NCBI GenBank assembly: GCA_020635825.1
Contig: JACJZA010000011.1
Coordinates: 52,724-116,723 of the forward strand
Direction of reading: 5' to 3'
From: Flavobacteriales bacterium
Lineage (GTDB): Bacteria; Bacteroidota; Bacteroidia; Flavobacteriales_E; Vicingaceae
Length of the DNA stretch: 64,000 nucleotides
Position numbers and translations under genes: made by a program. Shown piece after piece: positions 26,096 to 35,895 of the stretch; position 1 is the first letter of the stretch, and each line of letters begins with the position of its first letter. A model generated the notes under the pieces. That model was not told the DNA's origin, searched no databases, and saw nothing but the letters and a program-made list of their open reading frames with translations.

Positions 26096-28066
26096 ATGCG
26101 AACTTTTTTAAAATCTAAACTTTTATTAATCATTTGTTTAATGATAACTAAAGGAATCTTTGGTCAAACTTCTTTAGTATTTGATATTGTTCCAGGTAAT
26201 ACAGGTGCTGATCCAAGTTATCTATATGTTTATAATAATGAATTGTATTTTAATGCAAATGAACTATGGAAAACAAATGAAGATACTACCTTTCAGGTGT
26301 CAGATATCAATCCATTTAGCTATTCTTATCCACAAAATTTTTTCGAATATGATTCATTGTTATATTTTGTTGCCAATGATGGAATGAATGGTTATGAACT
26401 TTGGGTAACTGATGGTGCAACTTCTTTTTTAGTTCATGATATTAATCCTAATGGTGATTCATATATCAATTATTTTGTTGAGTATAATTCAGAATTGTTT
26501 TTTCAGGCTTATGATGACATTAATGGTCTTGAGTTGTGGAAGTTTAATGGAGATACAGTTTTATTAGCTCAAGACATCAATCCTGGAATTTCTAATTCTA
26601 ATCCACATGATTTTGTTGTATTAAATGGGACTTTATTTTTTGTTGCTAATAATGGCGTTAATGGTGAAGAATTATGGAGTTATGATGGAAGCACTTTTCA
26701 AATGGTTTCAGACCTTTGGAATGGCTCTAACTCCTCTTCCCCTAAATTTTTAACATCTTTAAATTCAGAATTATTTTTTCAAGCTAATGATAGTATCCAT
26801 GGAAAAGAATTATTCAAATATACTGGAGATAGTATAGTTTTAGTTGCAGATATTTATCCTGGAGATTCTAGTTCTACTCCTCAAAACTTTATGGTTTTTA
26901 ATGCAGAACTATTTTTTAATGCGGGTTATTATTCTTTTTATAAAACTGATGGATCTTCTGTTGTTTATTTAGCCAATATTGAAGTTAACAGTGGAAGTGG
27001 AAGCATAATATATAATTCAGAATTGTATTTTGCGTCAGGTGGATATTCACCAACACCCAATTTAGAATTATGGAAAACAGATGGTAATAGTGTAAATATG
27101 GTAGATGATATAAATCCAGCAGGTAGCTCTACCCCTAAAAGTTTTAATATTATTAATGGTGAGCTTTATTTTACTGCTTTTGACAACGTTAACGGTAGAG
27201 AATTAAGAAAAACTAGTGGAGATTCATGTTACTTAGTTCAGGATATTAATCCAGGTATTGCAGATGCATTTAATTGGTTAGGAAATGAATACTTTGCTAT
27301 ATTAAACAATAATTTATACTTTGTCGCTGAGGATACAATTTATGGTAATGAGTTAAGAAAGTTAACATTGTGTGATACTATCTACACTAATTATTCAATT
27401 AACATTTGTTCCAATGATTCTGTAATTATAGGTAATAATATTTATAATACAGTTGGAGTATATAATGATACTTTAGTTTCTTATTTAGGGTGTGATAGTA
27501 TAGTAACAACTTCTGTTTCTGTAGACTCTTCTCTAATTGCATCTTTTTATTCTTACTTGGATCCTATGGATTCTTTAAATTTGATTGTAGTAAATGATTC
27601 TCAAGGAGATAATTTAATTTATTATTGGGACTTTGGTGATGGTAATTCATCAAATCAACCTTATCCTACTCATTTATATTCATCATTGGGAGTTTATAAT
27701 CTTTGTTTAACTATTACAGACAGTATGACAGGATGTATTAGTACATATTGTGATTCAACAATAAATAATAAAATGAATGGAATAATCAGTGTTTCTGTAA
27801 TTCCATCTATACCTACTAGTTCGCATCTCTATAGTCTTGATGTTAAACATAATGTTTATCCTAATCCAAATAGTGGCTCATTTAACATCTCTGGAGACAT
27901 TTTAGGAAGTAAAATAGAGGTATTTAATGGATTAGGTCAAATGGTTTATAATAATTCTAAACTAATAGAAAACACATTAAGTATAGAAGGCTTAAGCAAA
28001 GGAGTGTATTTCTTAAAGGTTCAGAACAACAACTTTATCAAAACTTATAAAGTTATAGTAGAGTAA
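26096..28066 (+). CDS. ELWxxDGT-repeat / PKD secreted protein with T9SS sorting domain
   Basis: A 656-residue protein with a signal peptide (about residues 1-23, ending GIFGQ). Eight or nine repeats of about 45 residues follow, each with the pattern LYFxAxxxxxGxELWKTDGxSxxLVxDINPGxxxS, the ELWxxDGT repeat that makes propeller-like folds. A linker (SINICSNDSVIIGNNIYN) leads to a PKD domain (YYWDFGDGNSSNQPYPTHLY). The last 75 residues are a T9SS sorting domain (NVYPNPNSGSFNI ... KGVYFLKV ... YKVIVE). Surface or secreted; function unknown. It follows the tRNA terminator, so it should have its own promoter. Confidence 0.84.
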   Translation: MRTFLKSKLLLIICLMITKGIFGQTSLVFDIVPGNTGADPSYLYVYNNELYFNANELWKTNEDTTFQVSDINPFSYSYPQNFFEYDSLLYFVANDGMNGYELWVTDGATSFLVHDINPNGDSYINYFVEYNSELFFQAYDDINGLELWKFNGDTVLLAQDINPGISNSNPHDFVVLNGTLFFVANNGVNGEELWSYDGSTFQMVSDLWNGSNSSSPKFLTSLNSELFFQANDSIHGKELFKYTGDSIVLVADIYPGDSSSTPQNFMVFNAELFFNAGYYSFYKTDGSSVVYLANIEVNSGSGSIIYNSELYFASGGYSPTPNLELWKTDGNSVNMVDDINPAGSSTPKSFNIINGELYFTAFDNVNGRELRKTSGDSCYLVQDINPGIADAFNWLGNEYFAILNNNLYFVAEDTIYGNELRKLTLCDTIYTNYSINICSNDSVIIGNNIYNTVGVYNDTLVSYLGCDSIVTTSVSVDSSLIASFYSYLDPMDSLNLIVVNDSQGDNLIYYWDFGDGNSSNQPYPTHLYSSLGVYNLCLTITDSMTGCISTYCDSTINNKMNGIISVSVIPSIPTSSHLYSLDVKHNVYPNPNSGSFNISGDILGSKIEVFNGLGQMVYNNSKLIENTLSIEGLSKGVYFLKVQNNNFIKTYKVIVE

Positions 28067-28082
28067 AAACTTGTTGTCGGTT

Positions 28083-28103
28083 TGATTTGTAATAAACAAA
28101 TCA
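28083..28103 (+). terminator. Possible terminator after the ELWxxDGT gene
   Basis: TGATTTGT-aataa-ACAAATCA is a perfect 8-bp inverted repeat followed by a short T-run (TTTT). It is AT-rich, so strength is doubtful. Confidence 0.45.
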
Positions 28104-28118
28104 TTTTAACTAAAATAT

Positions 28119-28126
28119 TATATTTG
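28119..28126 (+). promoter_or_regulatory. Candidate -7 element of the small exported protein gene
   Basis: TATATTTG matches TAnnTTTG, 20 nt before the ATG at 28147. No clear -33 box. Confidence 0.3.
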
Positions 28127-28146
28127 ACAGAATAAATTACTTAAAC

Positions 28147-28662
28147 ATGAATAAAATATTTAAATTGGTTTTATGCTTCGCTTTAATTATCCCTTTGGTT
28201 TCCTCTGCGCAGAATGGATTAATGAAAAAAGCTACAGTTGAAAATGGAGCTATTCCTGAAAATTTTGGAAAGGAAGAAACTATTATGATTTTTATTATAA
28301 AAGATAGAAAATCATATGATAAGTATCTAAAAAAAAATGTTGAAGAAAATTATGGCGGTAAATATGTTTATTTACTGAAAGAAGATTTAGAAAATAAAAA
28401 ATATCAAGATAAAAACTTGTATAGATATGTTATGGATTATGAAACTCATTCATCAAACATGACTACATATAATCCAGGGAACTCTCTAAATAATGCAAAT
28501 AACGGTTTTCAATCAACTTCAGTAACTGGTTATTCATATTCCATTTATGATAGAAAAGAAGATAAAGAATACCCTTCAAATGTATCTTCAGGGCTTTTTG
28601 GAAAATTGATAAAAGGCTATGTCATAAACTTAGAAGCAGAAAGACAAAAAAACTCTAAATAG
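28147..28662 (+). CDS. Small exported protein of unknown function
   Basis: A 171-residue protein with a signal peptide (about residues 1-21, PLVSSAQ). The mature part is lysine- and tyrosine-rich, alpha/beta in character, with an Asn-rich middle (NPGNSLNNANNGF, about residues 115-127). No recognised domain, no lipobox and no T9SS sorting domain. It ends in a basic, charged tail. It lies alone between the ELWxxDGT gene and the convergent endonuclease gene. I do not recognise the family; a periplasmic or outer-membrane-associated location is all that can be said. Confidence 0.65.
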   Translation: MNKIFKLVLCFALIIPLVSSAQNGLMKKATVENGAIPENFGKEETIMIFIIKDRKSYDKYLKKNVEENYGGKYVYLLKEDLENKKYQDKNLYRYVMDYETHSSNMTTYNPGNSLNNANNGFQSTSVTGYSYSIYDRKEDKEYPSNVSSGLFGKLIKGYVINLEAERQKNSK

Positions 28663-28720
28663 AAAGATTATTCACTAGATAAAGGAACTTTCTATTTGTG
28701 AGGTTTTTTTATTTTAAAAA

Positions 28721-29455
28721 CTACCAAATTCCCCACTTCTTTAATTCCATTTGAGATTCAGCTTTGTTTTCTATTTTATTATCCAGTTCTGGGAAAAAAT
28801 CAATACCTGTAATGGTTTCAATGGCATTTACAGGTACAACATAATCTTGTATTTTGCCAATGGCACCTACATGAGGAATTAAAAAACCAATGGTTTTTAC
28901 TTTGTCTTTTTCAAATCGTAAAAGTACTTTGTAAAAATACCCAGGGATGGTAATCTTGTTTTCAGAAAAACTTCCTAAACTATTAGCAAATACTGGTCCG
29001 GTAACAACATAAATGGTGTCAAATTCAGTAGCTTTTGTTCTTACCCAATCTTCCAGTTCTGCCCAAATTTTTCGATTAAAAGTAGGCAATTGAGGAACCA
29101 TATTCGACATTAAAAAAGATTCTCGGTTAGCTTCTTCGGTAATGTTGTTATCTGCTGCAGGGCTTAAATGCCCTTTATCAAAACCGGTAGAAGTATAGTC
29201 TTCTTCTTTAGCCGAACCGGTAGCAATTGCTTTATCTTCCTTAAAACAATTACAACGTTCTCTTTTGGTGTTTACTTCATTAGCGGTTAACTGATAAGCC
29301 ACCCAATTGGCTTGCTCATGTTCTTCGTTGTATGAGAGGGTAAATTGAGCGTGTTGTGTGATTTCGTTTTCTTGATGGGCTGGTAAGTAATTAAAGACTT
29401 GACTAAAGCACAATTGACTAATGAATAAGAAGGAAATAAGGCTGATTTTTTTCAT
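28721..29455 (-). CDS. Secreted DNA/RNA non-specific endonuclease (NUC1 family)
   Basis: About 244 residues from the ATG at 29455 (MKKISLISFLFISQLCFSQ, a signal peptide); a longer reading from 29503 adds 16 residues that spoil the signal. The beta-beta-alpha-metal motif is DKGHLSPAADN, the DRGH-type active site with Lys in place of the usual Arg, followed by SFLMSNMVPQLPTFNRKIWAELEDWVR with the metal-binding Asn. The enzyme should cut DNA and RNA outside the cytoplasm for nutrient or biofilm DNA processing. It is divergent from the large alpha-2-macroglobulin gene. Confidence 0.9.
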   Translation of the reverse strand: MKKISLISFLFISQLCFSQVFNYLPAHQENEITQHAQFTLSYNEEHEQANWVAYQLTANEVNTKRERCNCFKEDKAIATGSAKEEDYTSTGFDKGHLSPAADNNITEEANRESFLMSNMVPQLPTFNRKIWAELEDWVRTKATEFDTIYVVTGPVFANSLGSFSENKITIPGYFYKVLLRFEKDKVKTIGFLIPHVGAIGKIQDYVVPVNAIETITGIDFFPELDNKIENKAESQMELKKWGIW

Positions 29456-29579
29456 AATGACAATATTTTGAGGCTTCAAAAATAGGATTCTGAGTGCAAT
29501 CATTTTTCTTTAATTTTAGATAATCAATTTTATTTTATGGAATTAAAAATGATTTGCATCCATAAGGTAAAAAAACAAA

Positions 29580-32500
29580 ATGGTGATTATGAAAAAGAAG
29601 TATTTGATTTTAATTGCTTTGGCAATTTTTACAGCGATTATTGGAAAATTTGCCTATGATTCGCAAGCTGTTCAACCCAAAAAGCCTTTATTGATTTTTC
29701 CTTTAGGAAGTACTTATGAAAAAGAATGGATAAAAGTAGATTCGTTGAAAAACAAAGGGTTGAATCGTTCTGCATTAGCTGTAGTAGAAGGTATCTACAA
29801 AAAAGCCAAAGAGCAAAACAATTCTCCTCAAGTAGCCAAAGCAATCATCAATAGATTAGCATTGCAAAGTCAGTACGAAGAAGAAGCATATATCCGTTCT
29901 ATTGATAGTTTAAAAGTAGAAATAGCTAACTCAACATATCCGCTTACACCTGTTTTACATTCCATCACTGCCGATATTTATTGGAATTACTTTCAGCAAA
30001 ATCGTTGGCGTTTTTACAATCGTACCGAAACTCAAAGTTTTGATAATGCCGATATCCGTACATGGGATTTAAAAACAATCATCAAAGAAATCATCAATCA
30101 ACACCAACTAGCTTTAACTCCGGCAGACAGTTTAAAAAGAACCTTACTTAAAACCTTTGAACCAATTTTGGTGAATGAGCAAAAAGAAACCAGAATTCTC
30201 CGTCCAACATTGTATGATTTTTTAGCGCACCGAGCAGTAGATTTTTACATCAACAGTGAATCATCTTTATCTCAACCCAATTATGCTTTTGAAATAGACA
30301 AAGCAGATTATTTTAATTCGGCAGAATCATTTTCGACATTAGAAATCAATTCAAAAGATAGTCTTTCTTTAAAATATTATGGAATAAAAGTATTGCAGGA
30401 TTTAACCTCATTTCATCTAAATGATAAAAACCCTGCTCCATTAGTGGATGTGGAGCTAAAAAGGCTACAGTTTATTTACAATAATTCCATATTACCTGAA
30501 AAAGATAGCTTGTATTATCAAGCCATCAGAAAACTCTATTCTCAATATAAAAAACAAGGTTGTTCTACTGACATTGCTTATGCAATTGCACTGTATTATA
30601 ATACAAAAGCAAATAGTTATGTTCCTTTACAGGGAGAAGAAAACAGATGGTTTAGAAAACAAGCCATTGCTATTTGTGATTCTGCAATCCAGCAATTTCC
30701 TAAAGAAATAGGTGCACAGCATTGCAACTATTTAAAATCAACCATTGTAGTTAAATCCTATTCTATTATTACTGATGAAGTAGCAGATGCTAATCAGCCA
30801 TCAAAAGCATTGTTGAACTATAGAAATGTAGATAAATTATACATGCGAGTAATTAAAATTGATGATGAAAAATACTACAAAATGACACGAAATTCTTACG
30901 GAGAAGAGTTAGTTAAAAAATTAGTGGAGATTACCCCGGAAAAGGAATGGAGTGTTGAATTAAAAAATGAACATGATTATCAAAATCATGCTGTAGAAAT
31001 TTCAATTCCTAAATTAGATTATGGTCATTACGTAGTGTTGGCTGCCTCCAATGCATCATTTACCACCAACAAAGAAGCCGTTTCCTATTCTAGTTTGTGG
31101 GTTTCTGATATTAGTTATTTAAGTAGAAATGCTGCTGATGGCACTTATGAATTTACGGTGCTAAATAGACAAACAGGTAATCCGATGCAGAATGTAAAAG
31201 CAACCTTGTTTGAAGAAAAATATAATTACATTTCTCGTGAATATGAGTTTAGAAAAAAAGGGAGCTATACGACTGATAAAGATGGATTTTTTAAAGTAGA
31301 AGGCGTGACGGATTACCGTTATTTTAAAGTTTCTTTTATTAAAGAAAATGATGAATATACCACAGGAAATAATTTTTATCAATACAGAAATTACGAAGAT
31401 AATAGAAGGAGAATTCGTACTCACTTTTTTACCGATCGTTTGATTTACCGTCCGGGGCAAACCATTCATTTTAAAGGAATTATGATTGAATCCGGTTCCC
31501 GAAACGAAAATCCACAAATAAAAGCCAACTACAGCTCAACGGTTGTATTGTATGATGTAAATTATCAAAAAGTAGCGGATTTAAAATTAACCACCAATGA
31601 ATATGGAACTTTTAGTGGCACATTTACTGCTCCAACATCATCTTTAACAGGGCAAATGCACATTCAAGACAGTTATGGAAGCATCTATTTTTCTGTAGAA
31701 GAATATAAACGCCCTCGTTTTGAAGTAAAGTTTGATCCGATTAAAGAATCCTACAAGTTAGAAGAAAAAGTTACTGTTAAAGGAAATGCAAAAGCATTTG
31801 CAGGTTCTATGATTGATGGTGCTCAGGTGAAGTACCGAGTTATCAGAAATGCTAGTTTCCCTTCTTGGTGTTATTATCGTTGGGGATATTATCCATCTTC
31901 ATCTCAAATGGAAATTACCCATGGAGAAACAACTACTGATGAAACAGGTAATTTTGAAGTAGCTTTTGAAGCAATTCCAGATAAAAGCATTGCCAAAAAA
32001 TACAAACCAACTTATACCTATACTGTTTTTGCAGATGTAACTGATATCAATGGAGAAACACATTCCACACAGCAATATGTTTGGGTAGGTTATAGTTCAT
32101 TAGTGTTGAATGTAAATTTACCGGCACAACTCAATACTTTAAGTGAGGATACTTTTAAAATTGCTACCACTAACCTTGCGGGAGAAAAAACACCAGCTTC
32201 GGGAAGTATTCATATTTATCAATTAAAATCTCCCCAAAAATTATTGAGAACTAGAAAATGGGCTAGACCCGACCAATTTTTAATAACAAAAGAGGAACAC
32301 GATGTGCAATTTCCAAAAGATGTTTATGATGATGAAATGAACCAATATAAATGGGAAAAGGGGCAAAAAGTCTTTAGCTACAATTTTAATACATCAAGTA
32401 CAGATAAATTGCCGCTAATAGAACGCAAAAACTTTAAATCCGGTTATTATGTAATGGAAGCAGTAGCCAAAGATAAAGACGGAGAAGATGTAAAGCAGGA

Positions 32501-35500
32501 AGTTTATTTTACTGTGTTTAATGAGAATAGTAAAAAAGTACCGGTTAATGAATATAGTTGGTTCCATATTTTAAATCCGGTGGCACAACCCGGAGATACG
32601 GTTGAAGTGTTAATTGCTTCTGCTGCTAAAAATGTGAAAGTGCTATACGAAACAGAGCATAAAGATAAATCGATAAAAAAAGAATGGATTGCTTTAAACA
32701 ATGAAATGAAAAAAATTCGTGTTCCCATTGAGGAAAAACATCGTGGCAATCTTTCTTTGCATTTTACTTTCATTAAAGACAATCGTTTCTACACTTACGA
32801 CCCATTAATTTATGTGGATTTTGCCAATAAAAAACTGGACATTGAATTTGAAACTTTCCGGAATAAACTATTACCGGGACAACAGGAAGAATGGAAAGTA
32901 AAATTAAAAGGACCAAAAGGAGAAAAAGTGGCTGCTGAAATGCTAGCCACCATGTATGATGCTTCATTAGATGCTTTTCGTCCGAATAGCTGGTATTTTA
33001 ATGTGTATGGTTCGTATTATAGCCGGTTAAATTGGCAAGGATATCAATCATTTTCTACTGCTTACAGTCAGCAATATAGTTATGATTGGAATGTTTATGA
33101 ACCATACACTGCTCGTGTTTATGATTATTTAAACTGGTTTGGCTATTATAACTATTATGGGTATAGATATGATTATTATGCTAGAGAAGGAAGAGCTTAT
33201 GGGGGGGCTTTAGGGTATGCTGAAACAACAGGTATGTTAATGGATGGAGAGTTTGAAATGGCTGAAGAAGAAGTGATGATGGATGAATTAAAAGCGACTG
33301 AAAAATCGAAAGATAAAATGGCTGGGAAAAAGTATGCCAAAATGGATGCAGATCAAAGTGTTGCTTTACCTATGGCAGCTAATGCACAAACCATCACTTC
33401 TTCATTAGTAGACACCAAAAGCGAAGATAATAGAAATTCGCGTAATGGTTTAGATTTAGGAAGTGTAAAAGCACGTTCAAATTTTAGTGAAACAGCTTTC
33501 TTTTTCCCTCATTTACAAACGAATGAAGAAGGGGAGATCATCATTAAATTCACCGTTCCAGAATCCTTAACCAAATGGAAGTTTATGAGTTTGAGTCATG
33601 CAAAAGATTTAAAACATGGAACTTTAATGGAAGAAGTGGTCACTCAAAAAGAATTGATGGTGATGCCCAATGCTCCAAGATTTTTCCGGGAAGGTGATCA
33701 AATGACTTTCAGTGCTAAAATCTCTAACCTTTCGGAAAGAGCTATGAAAGGAACGGCTCAACTTTTCTTCTTTGATGCCATTACTATGAAACCTTTAGAT
33801 GCAAAGTTCATTAAAGGAAATACTCAGCGTGATTTTGAAGCTAAAAAAGGACAAAGTACAGCTGTAGAATGGAATATTACGATTCCTGAAGGTATGCAAG
33901 CGGTCACTTACAAAGTGGTAGCTAAAGCTGGAAAATATACTGATGGAGAAGAAATGGCAATTCCTGTGTTAACTAATCGAATGTTAGTTACGGAATCGAT
34001 GCCTTTACCTATTAGAGGAAATACTTCGAAAACATTCCAATTTCAAAAATTGATGAATTCCGGTAAATCGTCAACCCTAAAACATCATAAATTAACATTA
34101 GAGTTTACTTCCAATCCTGCATGGTATGCAGTGCAAGCGATGCCTTATATGATGGAATATCCTTATGAATGTTCAGAGCAGGTATTTACTCGTTATTATG
34201 CCAATAGTTTAGCTTCACATATTGCTAATTCTAATCCAAAAATTAAAGCGGTGTTTGAATCATGGAAAAGTAAAAGCCCTGAAGCTTTCTTATCGAATTT
34301 GGAAAAAAATCAGGAATTAAAATCATTAATGTTAGAAGAAACTCCATGGGTATTAGATGCCCAAGATGAAAGTGAGCGAAAAAAACGAGTGGCTTTACTG
34401 TTTGATATGAACCGAATGAGCGACGAATTAGGAAGAGCATTTACTAAACTGGAAAAAGCACAATCAGCAAATGGTGGATGGCCATGGTTTCCGGGAATGG
34501 AAGAAAGTCGATTCATTACCCAACATGTGGTAACCGGTTTTGGGCATTTAGACCATTTAGGCGTTGAACAAATAAGAACTGATAATAGAACATGGAACAT
34601 GATTTATAAGGCAGTTCGTTATTTGGATGAAAGAATAAAAGATGATTATGATTGGTTAATAAGACACAAGGTTGATTTGGAGAAAAATCATTTATCTTCC
34701 ACTCAAATTCAGTACTTGTATGCCAGAAGTTATTTTAAAGACATTCCGGTGGCTAATAAAAATCAAAAAGCATTTGATTATTACTTAAATCAATCCAAAA
34801 AATATTGGTTGGATAATAATAGATACATGCAAGGAATGATTGCGTTAGCACAACATCGATATGAGGTAAAAACAGTTCCGATGGATATCATCAAGTCATT
34901 AAAAGAAAATGCTTTGTTCTCTGATGAAATGGGAATGTACTGGAAAGAAAATTATGAAGGATACTACTGGTATCAGGCACCAATTGAGTCTCAAGCTTTG
35001 CTAATAGAAGCTTTTGATGAGGTAGCTGATGACCAAAAATCAGTTGAAGAAATGAAGATTTGGTTATTAAAAAGCAAACAAACACAAGATTGGAAAACCA
35101 CCAAAGCAACAGTAGAAGCTTGTTATGCCTTGTTATTAAGAGGGACTGATTTATTAGCAAGTGATGAATTGGTAATGGTTCAATTAGGAGAAATGGTGGT
35201 TGACCCTAAAAAAATGGAGGATGTAAAAGTAGAAGCAGGAACAGGTTACTTTAAAACTTCGTGGAATAAAACAGAAATCAAACCGGAATGGGGTAAAGTA
35301 AAGGTCACTAAGAAAGATGATGGTGTTGCATGGGGTGCTTTATACTGGCAATATTTCGAACAATTGGACAAAATTACTCCTCACGAAACACCTTTAAAAT
35401 TGAATAAGAAATTATTTATAGAAAAAATGGGCGATAGTGGAAAAATTATTCAGCCAATCAATGAAAAATCGAAATTGAAAGTAGGAGATAAAGTGGTTGT

Positions 35501-35810
35501 TCGAATAGAATTAAGGGTAGATAGAGATATGGAATATGTGCACATGAAAGACATGAGAGCTTCAGGGTTTGAACCTATTAATGTAATTTCTCGTTACAAA
35601 TGGCAGGATGGATTAGGTTATTACGAAAGCACAAAGGATGCGGCAACCAATTTCTTTTTCGATTACTTGCCAAAAGGAACTTATGTGTTTGAATATCCTT
35701 TAAGAGTGAGTCATAAAGGAGATTTTTCAAATGGAATTACTTCTATTCAATGTATGTATGCACCTGAATTTACTTCTCATTCTGAGGGAATTAGAGTGCA
35801 AGTTGACTGA
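29580..35810 (+). CDS. Alpha-2-macroglobulin family protein with thioester motif
   Basis: A 2,076-residue periplasmic or membrane-anchored protein. A hydrophobic N-terminal segment (about 6-22, no lipobox) acts as signal or anchor. A helical region spans about 30-450. Macroglobulin domains follow, with the MG2 motif FTDRLIYRPGQTIHFKG at about 616-632. A low-complexity Tyr/Gly/Glu/Met-rich insert (about 1150-1270) precedes the A2M domain (SETAFFFPHLQTNEEGEI at about 1300). The thioester motif CSEQ (Cys1531 to Gln1534) is intact in PYECSEQ. Bacterial relatives trap proteases that breach the outer membrane. The ATG at 29589 is an alternative start. It ends with a strong terminator. Confidence 0.9.
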   Translation: MVIMKKKYLILIALAIFTAIIGKFAYDSQAVQPKKPLLIFPLGSTYEKEWIKVDSLKNKGLNRSALAVVEGIYKKAKEQNNSPQVAKAIINRLALQSQYEEEAYIRSIDSLKVEIANSTYPLTPVLHSITADIYWNYFQQNRWRFYNRTETQSFDNADIRTWDLKTIIKEIINQHQLALTPADSLKRTLLKTFEPILVNEQKETRILRPTLYDFLAHRAVDFYINSESSLSQPNYAFEIDKADYFNSAESFSTLEINSKDSLSLKYYGIKVLQDLTSFHLNDKNPAPLVDVELKRLQFIYNNSILPEKDSLYYQAIRKLYSQYKKQGCSTDIAYAIALYYNTKANSYVPLQGEENRWFRKQAIAICDSAIQQFPKEIGAQHCNYLKSTIVVKSYSIITDEVADANQPSKALLNYRNVDKLYMRVIKIDDEKYYKMTRNSYGEELVKKLVEITPEKEWSVELKNEHDYQNHAVEISIPKLDYGHYVVLAASNASFTTNKEAVSYSSLWVSDISYLSRNAADGTYEFTVLNRQTGNPMQNVKATLFEEKYNYISREYEFRKKGSYTTDKDGFFKVEGVTDYRYFKVSFIKENDEYTTGNNFYQYRNYEDNRRRIRTHFFTDRLIYRPGQTIHFKGIMIESGSRNENPQIKANYSSTVVLYDVNYQKVADLKLTTNEYGTFSGTFTAPTSSLTGQMHIQDSYGSIYFSVEEYKRPRFEVKFDPIKESYKLEEKVTVKGNAKAFAGSMIDGAQVKYRVIRNASFPSWCYYRWGYYPSSSQMEITHGETTTDETGNFEVAFEAIPDKSIAKKYKPTYTYTVFADVTDINGETHSTQQYVWVGYSSLVLNVNLPAQLNTLSEDTFKIATTNLAGEKTPASGSIHIYQLKSPQKLLRTRKWARPDQFLITKEEHDVQFPKDVYDDEMNQYKWEKGQKVFSYNFNTSSTDKLPLIERKNFKSGYYVMEAVAKDKDGEDVKQEVYFTVFNENSKKVPVNEYSWFHILNPVAQPGDTVEVLIASAAKNVKVLYETEHKDKSIKKEWIALNNEMKKIRVPIEEKHRGNLSLHFTFIKDNRFYTYDPLIYVDFANKKLDIEFETFRNKLLPGQQEEWKVKLKGPKGEKVAAEMLATMYDASLDAFRPNSWYFNVYGSYYSRLNWQGYQSFSTAYSQQYSYDWNVYEPYTARVYDYLNWFGYYNYYGYRYDYYAREGRAYGGALGYAETTGMLMDGEFEMAEEEVMMDELKATEKSKDKMAGKKYAKMDADQSVALPMAANAQTITSSLVDTKSEDNRNSRNGLDLGSVKARSNFSETAFFFPHLQTNEEGEIIIKFTVPESLTKWKFMSLSHAKDLKHGTLMEEVVTQKELMVMPNAPRFFREGDQMTFSAKISNLSERAMKGTAQLFFFDAITMKPLDAKFIKGNTQRDFEAKKGQSTAVEWNITIPEGMQAVTYKVVAKAGKYTDGEEMAIPVLTNRMLVTESMPLPIRGNTSKTFQFQKLMNSGKSSTLKHHKLTLEFTSNPAWYAVQAMPYMMEYPYECSEQVFTRYYANSLASHIANSNPKIKAVFESWKSKSPEAFLSNLEKNQELKSLMLEETPWVLDAQDESERKKRVALLFDMNRMSDELGRAFTKLEKAQSANGGWPWFPGMEESRFITQHVVTGFGHLDHLGVEQIRTDNRTWNMIYKAVRYLDERIKDDYDWLIRHKVDLEKNHLSSTQIQYLYARSYFKDIPVANKNQKAFDYYLNQSKKYWLDNNRYMQGMIALAQHRYEVKTVPMDIIKSLKENALFSDEMGMYWKENYEGYYWYQAPIESQALLIEAFDEVADDQKSVEEMKIWLLKSKQTQDWKTTKATVEACYALLLRGTDLLASDELVMVQLGEMVVDPKKMEDVKVEAGTGYFKTSWNKTEIKPEWGKVKVTKKDDGVAWGALYWQYFEQLDKITPHETPLKLNKKLFIEKMGDSGKIIQPINEKSKLKVGDKVVVRIELRVDRDMEYVHMKDMRASGFEPINVISRYKWQDGLGYYESTKDAATNFFFDYLPKGTYVFEYPLRVSHKGDFSNGITSIQCMYAPEFTSHSEGIRVQVD

Positions 35811-35835
35811 TTTTTAGAAATTCAACAATAACACA

Positions 35836-35866
35836 AAAAGAAGGGGGTGTATGTCCCCTTTTTTTA
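35836..35866 (+). terminator. Terminator of the alpha-2-macroglobulin gene
   Basis: AAGGGG (35841-35846), loop GTGTATGT, CCCCTT (35855-35860), then a T-run. The ATG at 35851 sits in the loop and is therefore not the start of the next gene. Confidence 0.85.
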
Positions 35867-35895
35867 TTATCTTCATATTCTTAATTTCTAAGCAT

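Noticed and set aside
28663..28720. Terminator-like T-run after the small exported protein gene
   Set aside because: The stem before the T-run is short with mismatches (AAAG-gaa-CTTT core); not convincing enough to list.
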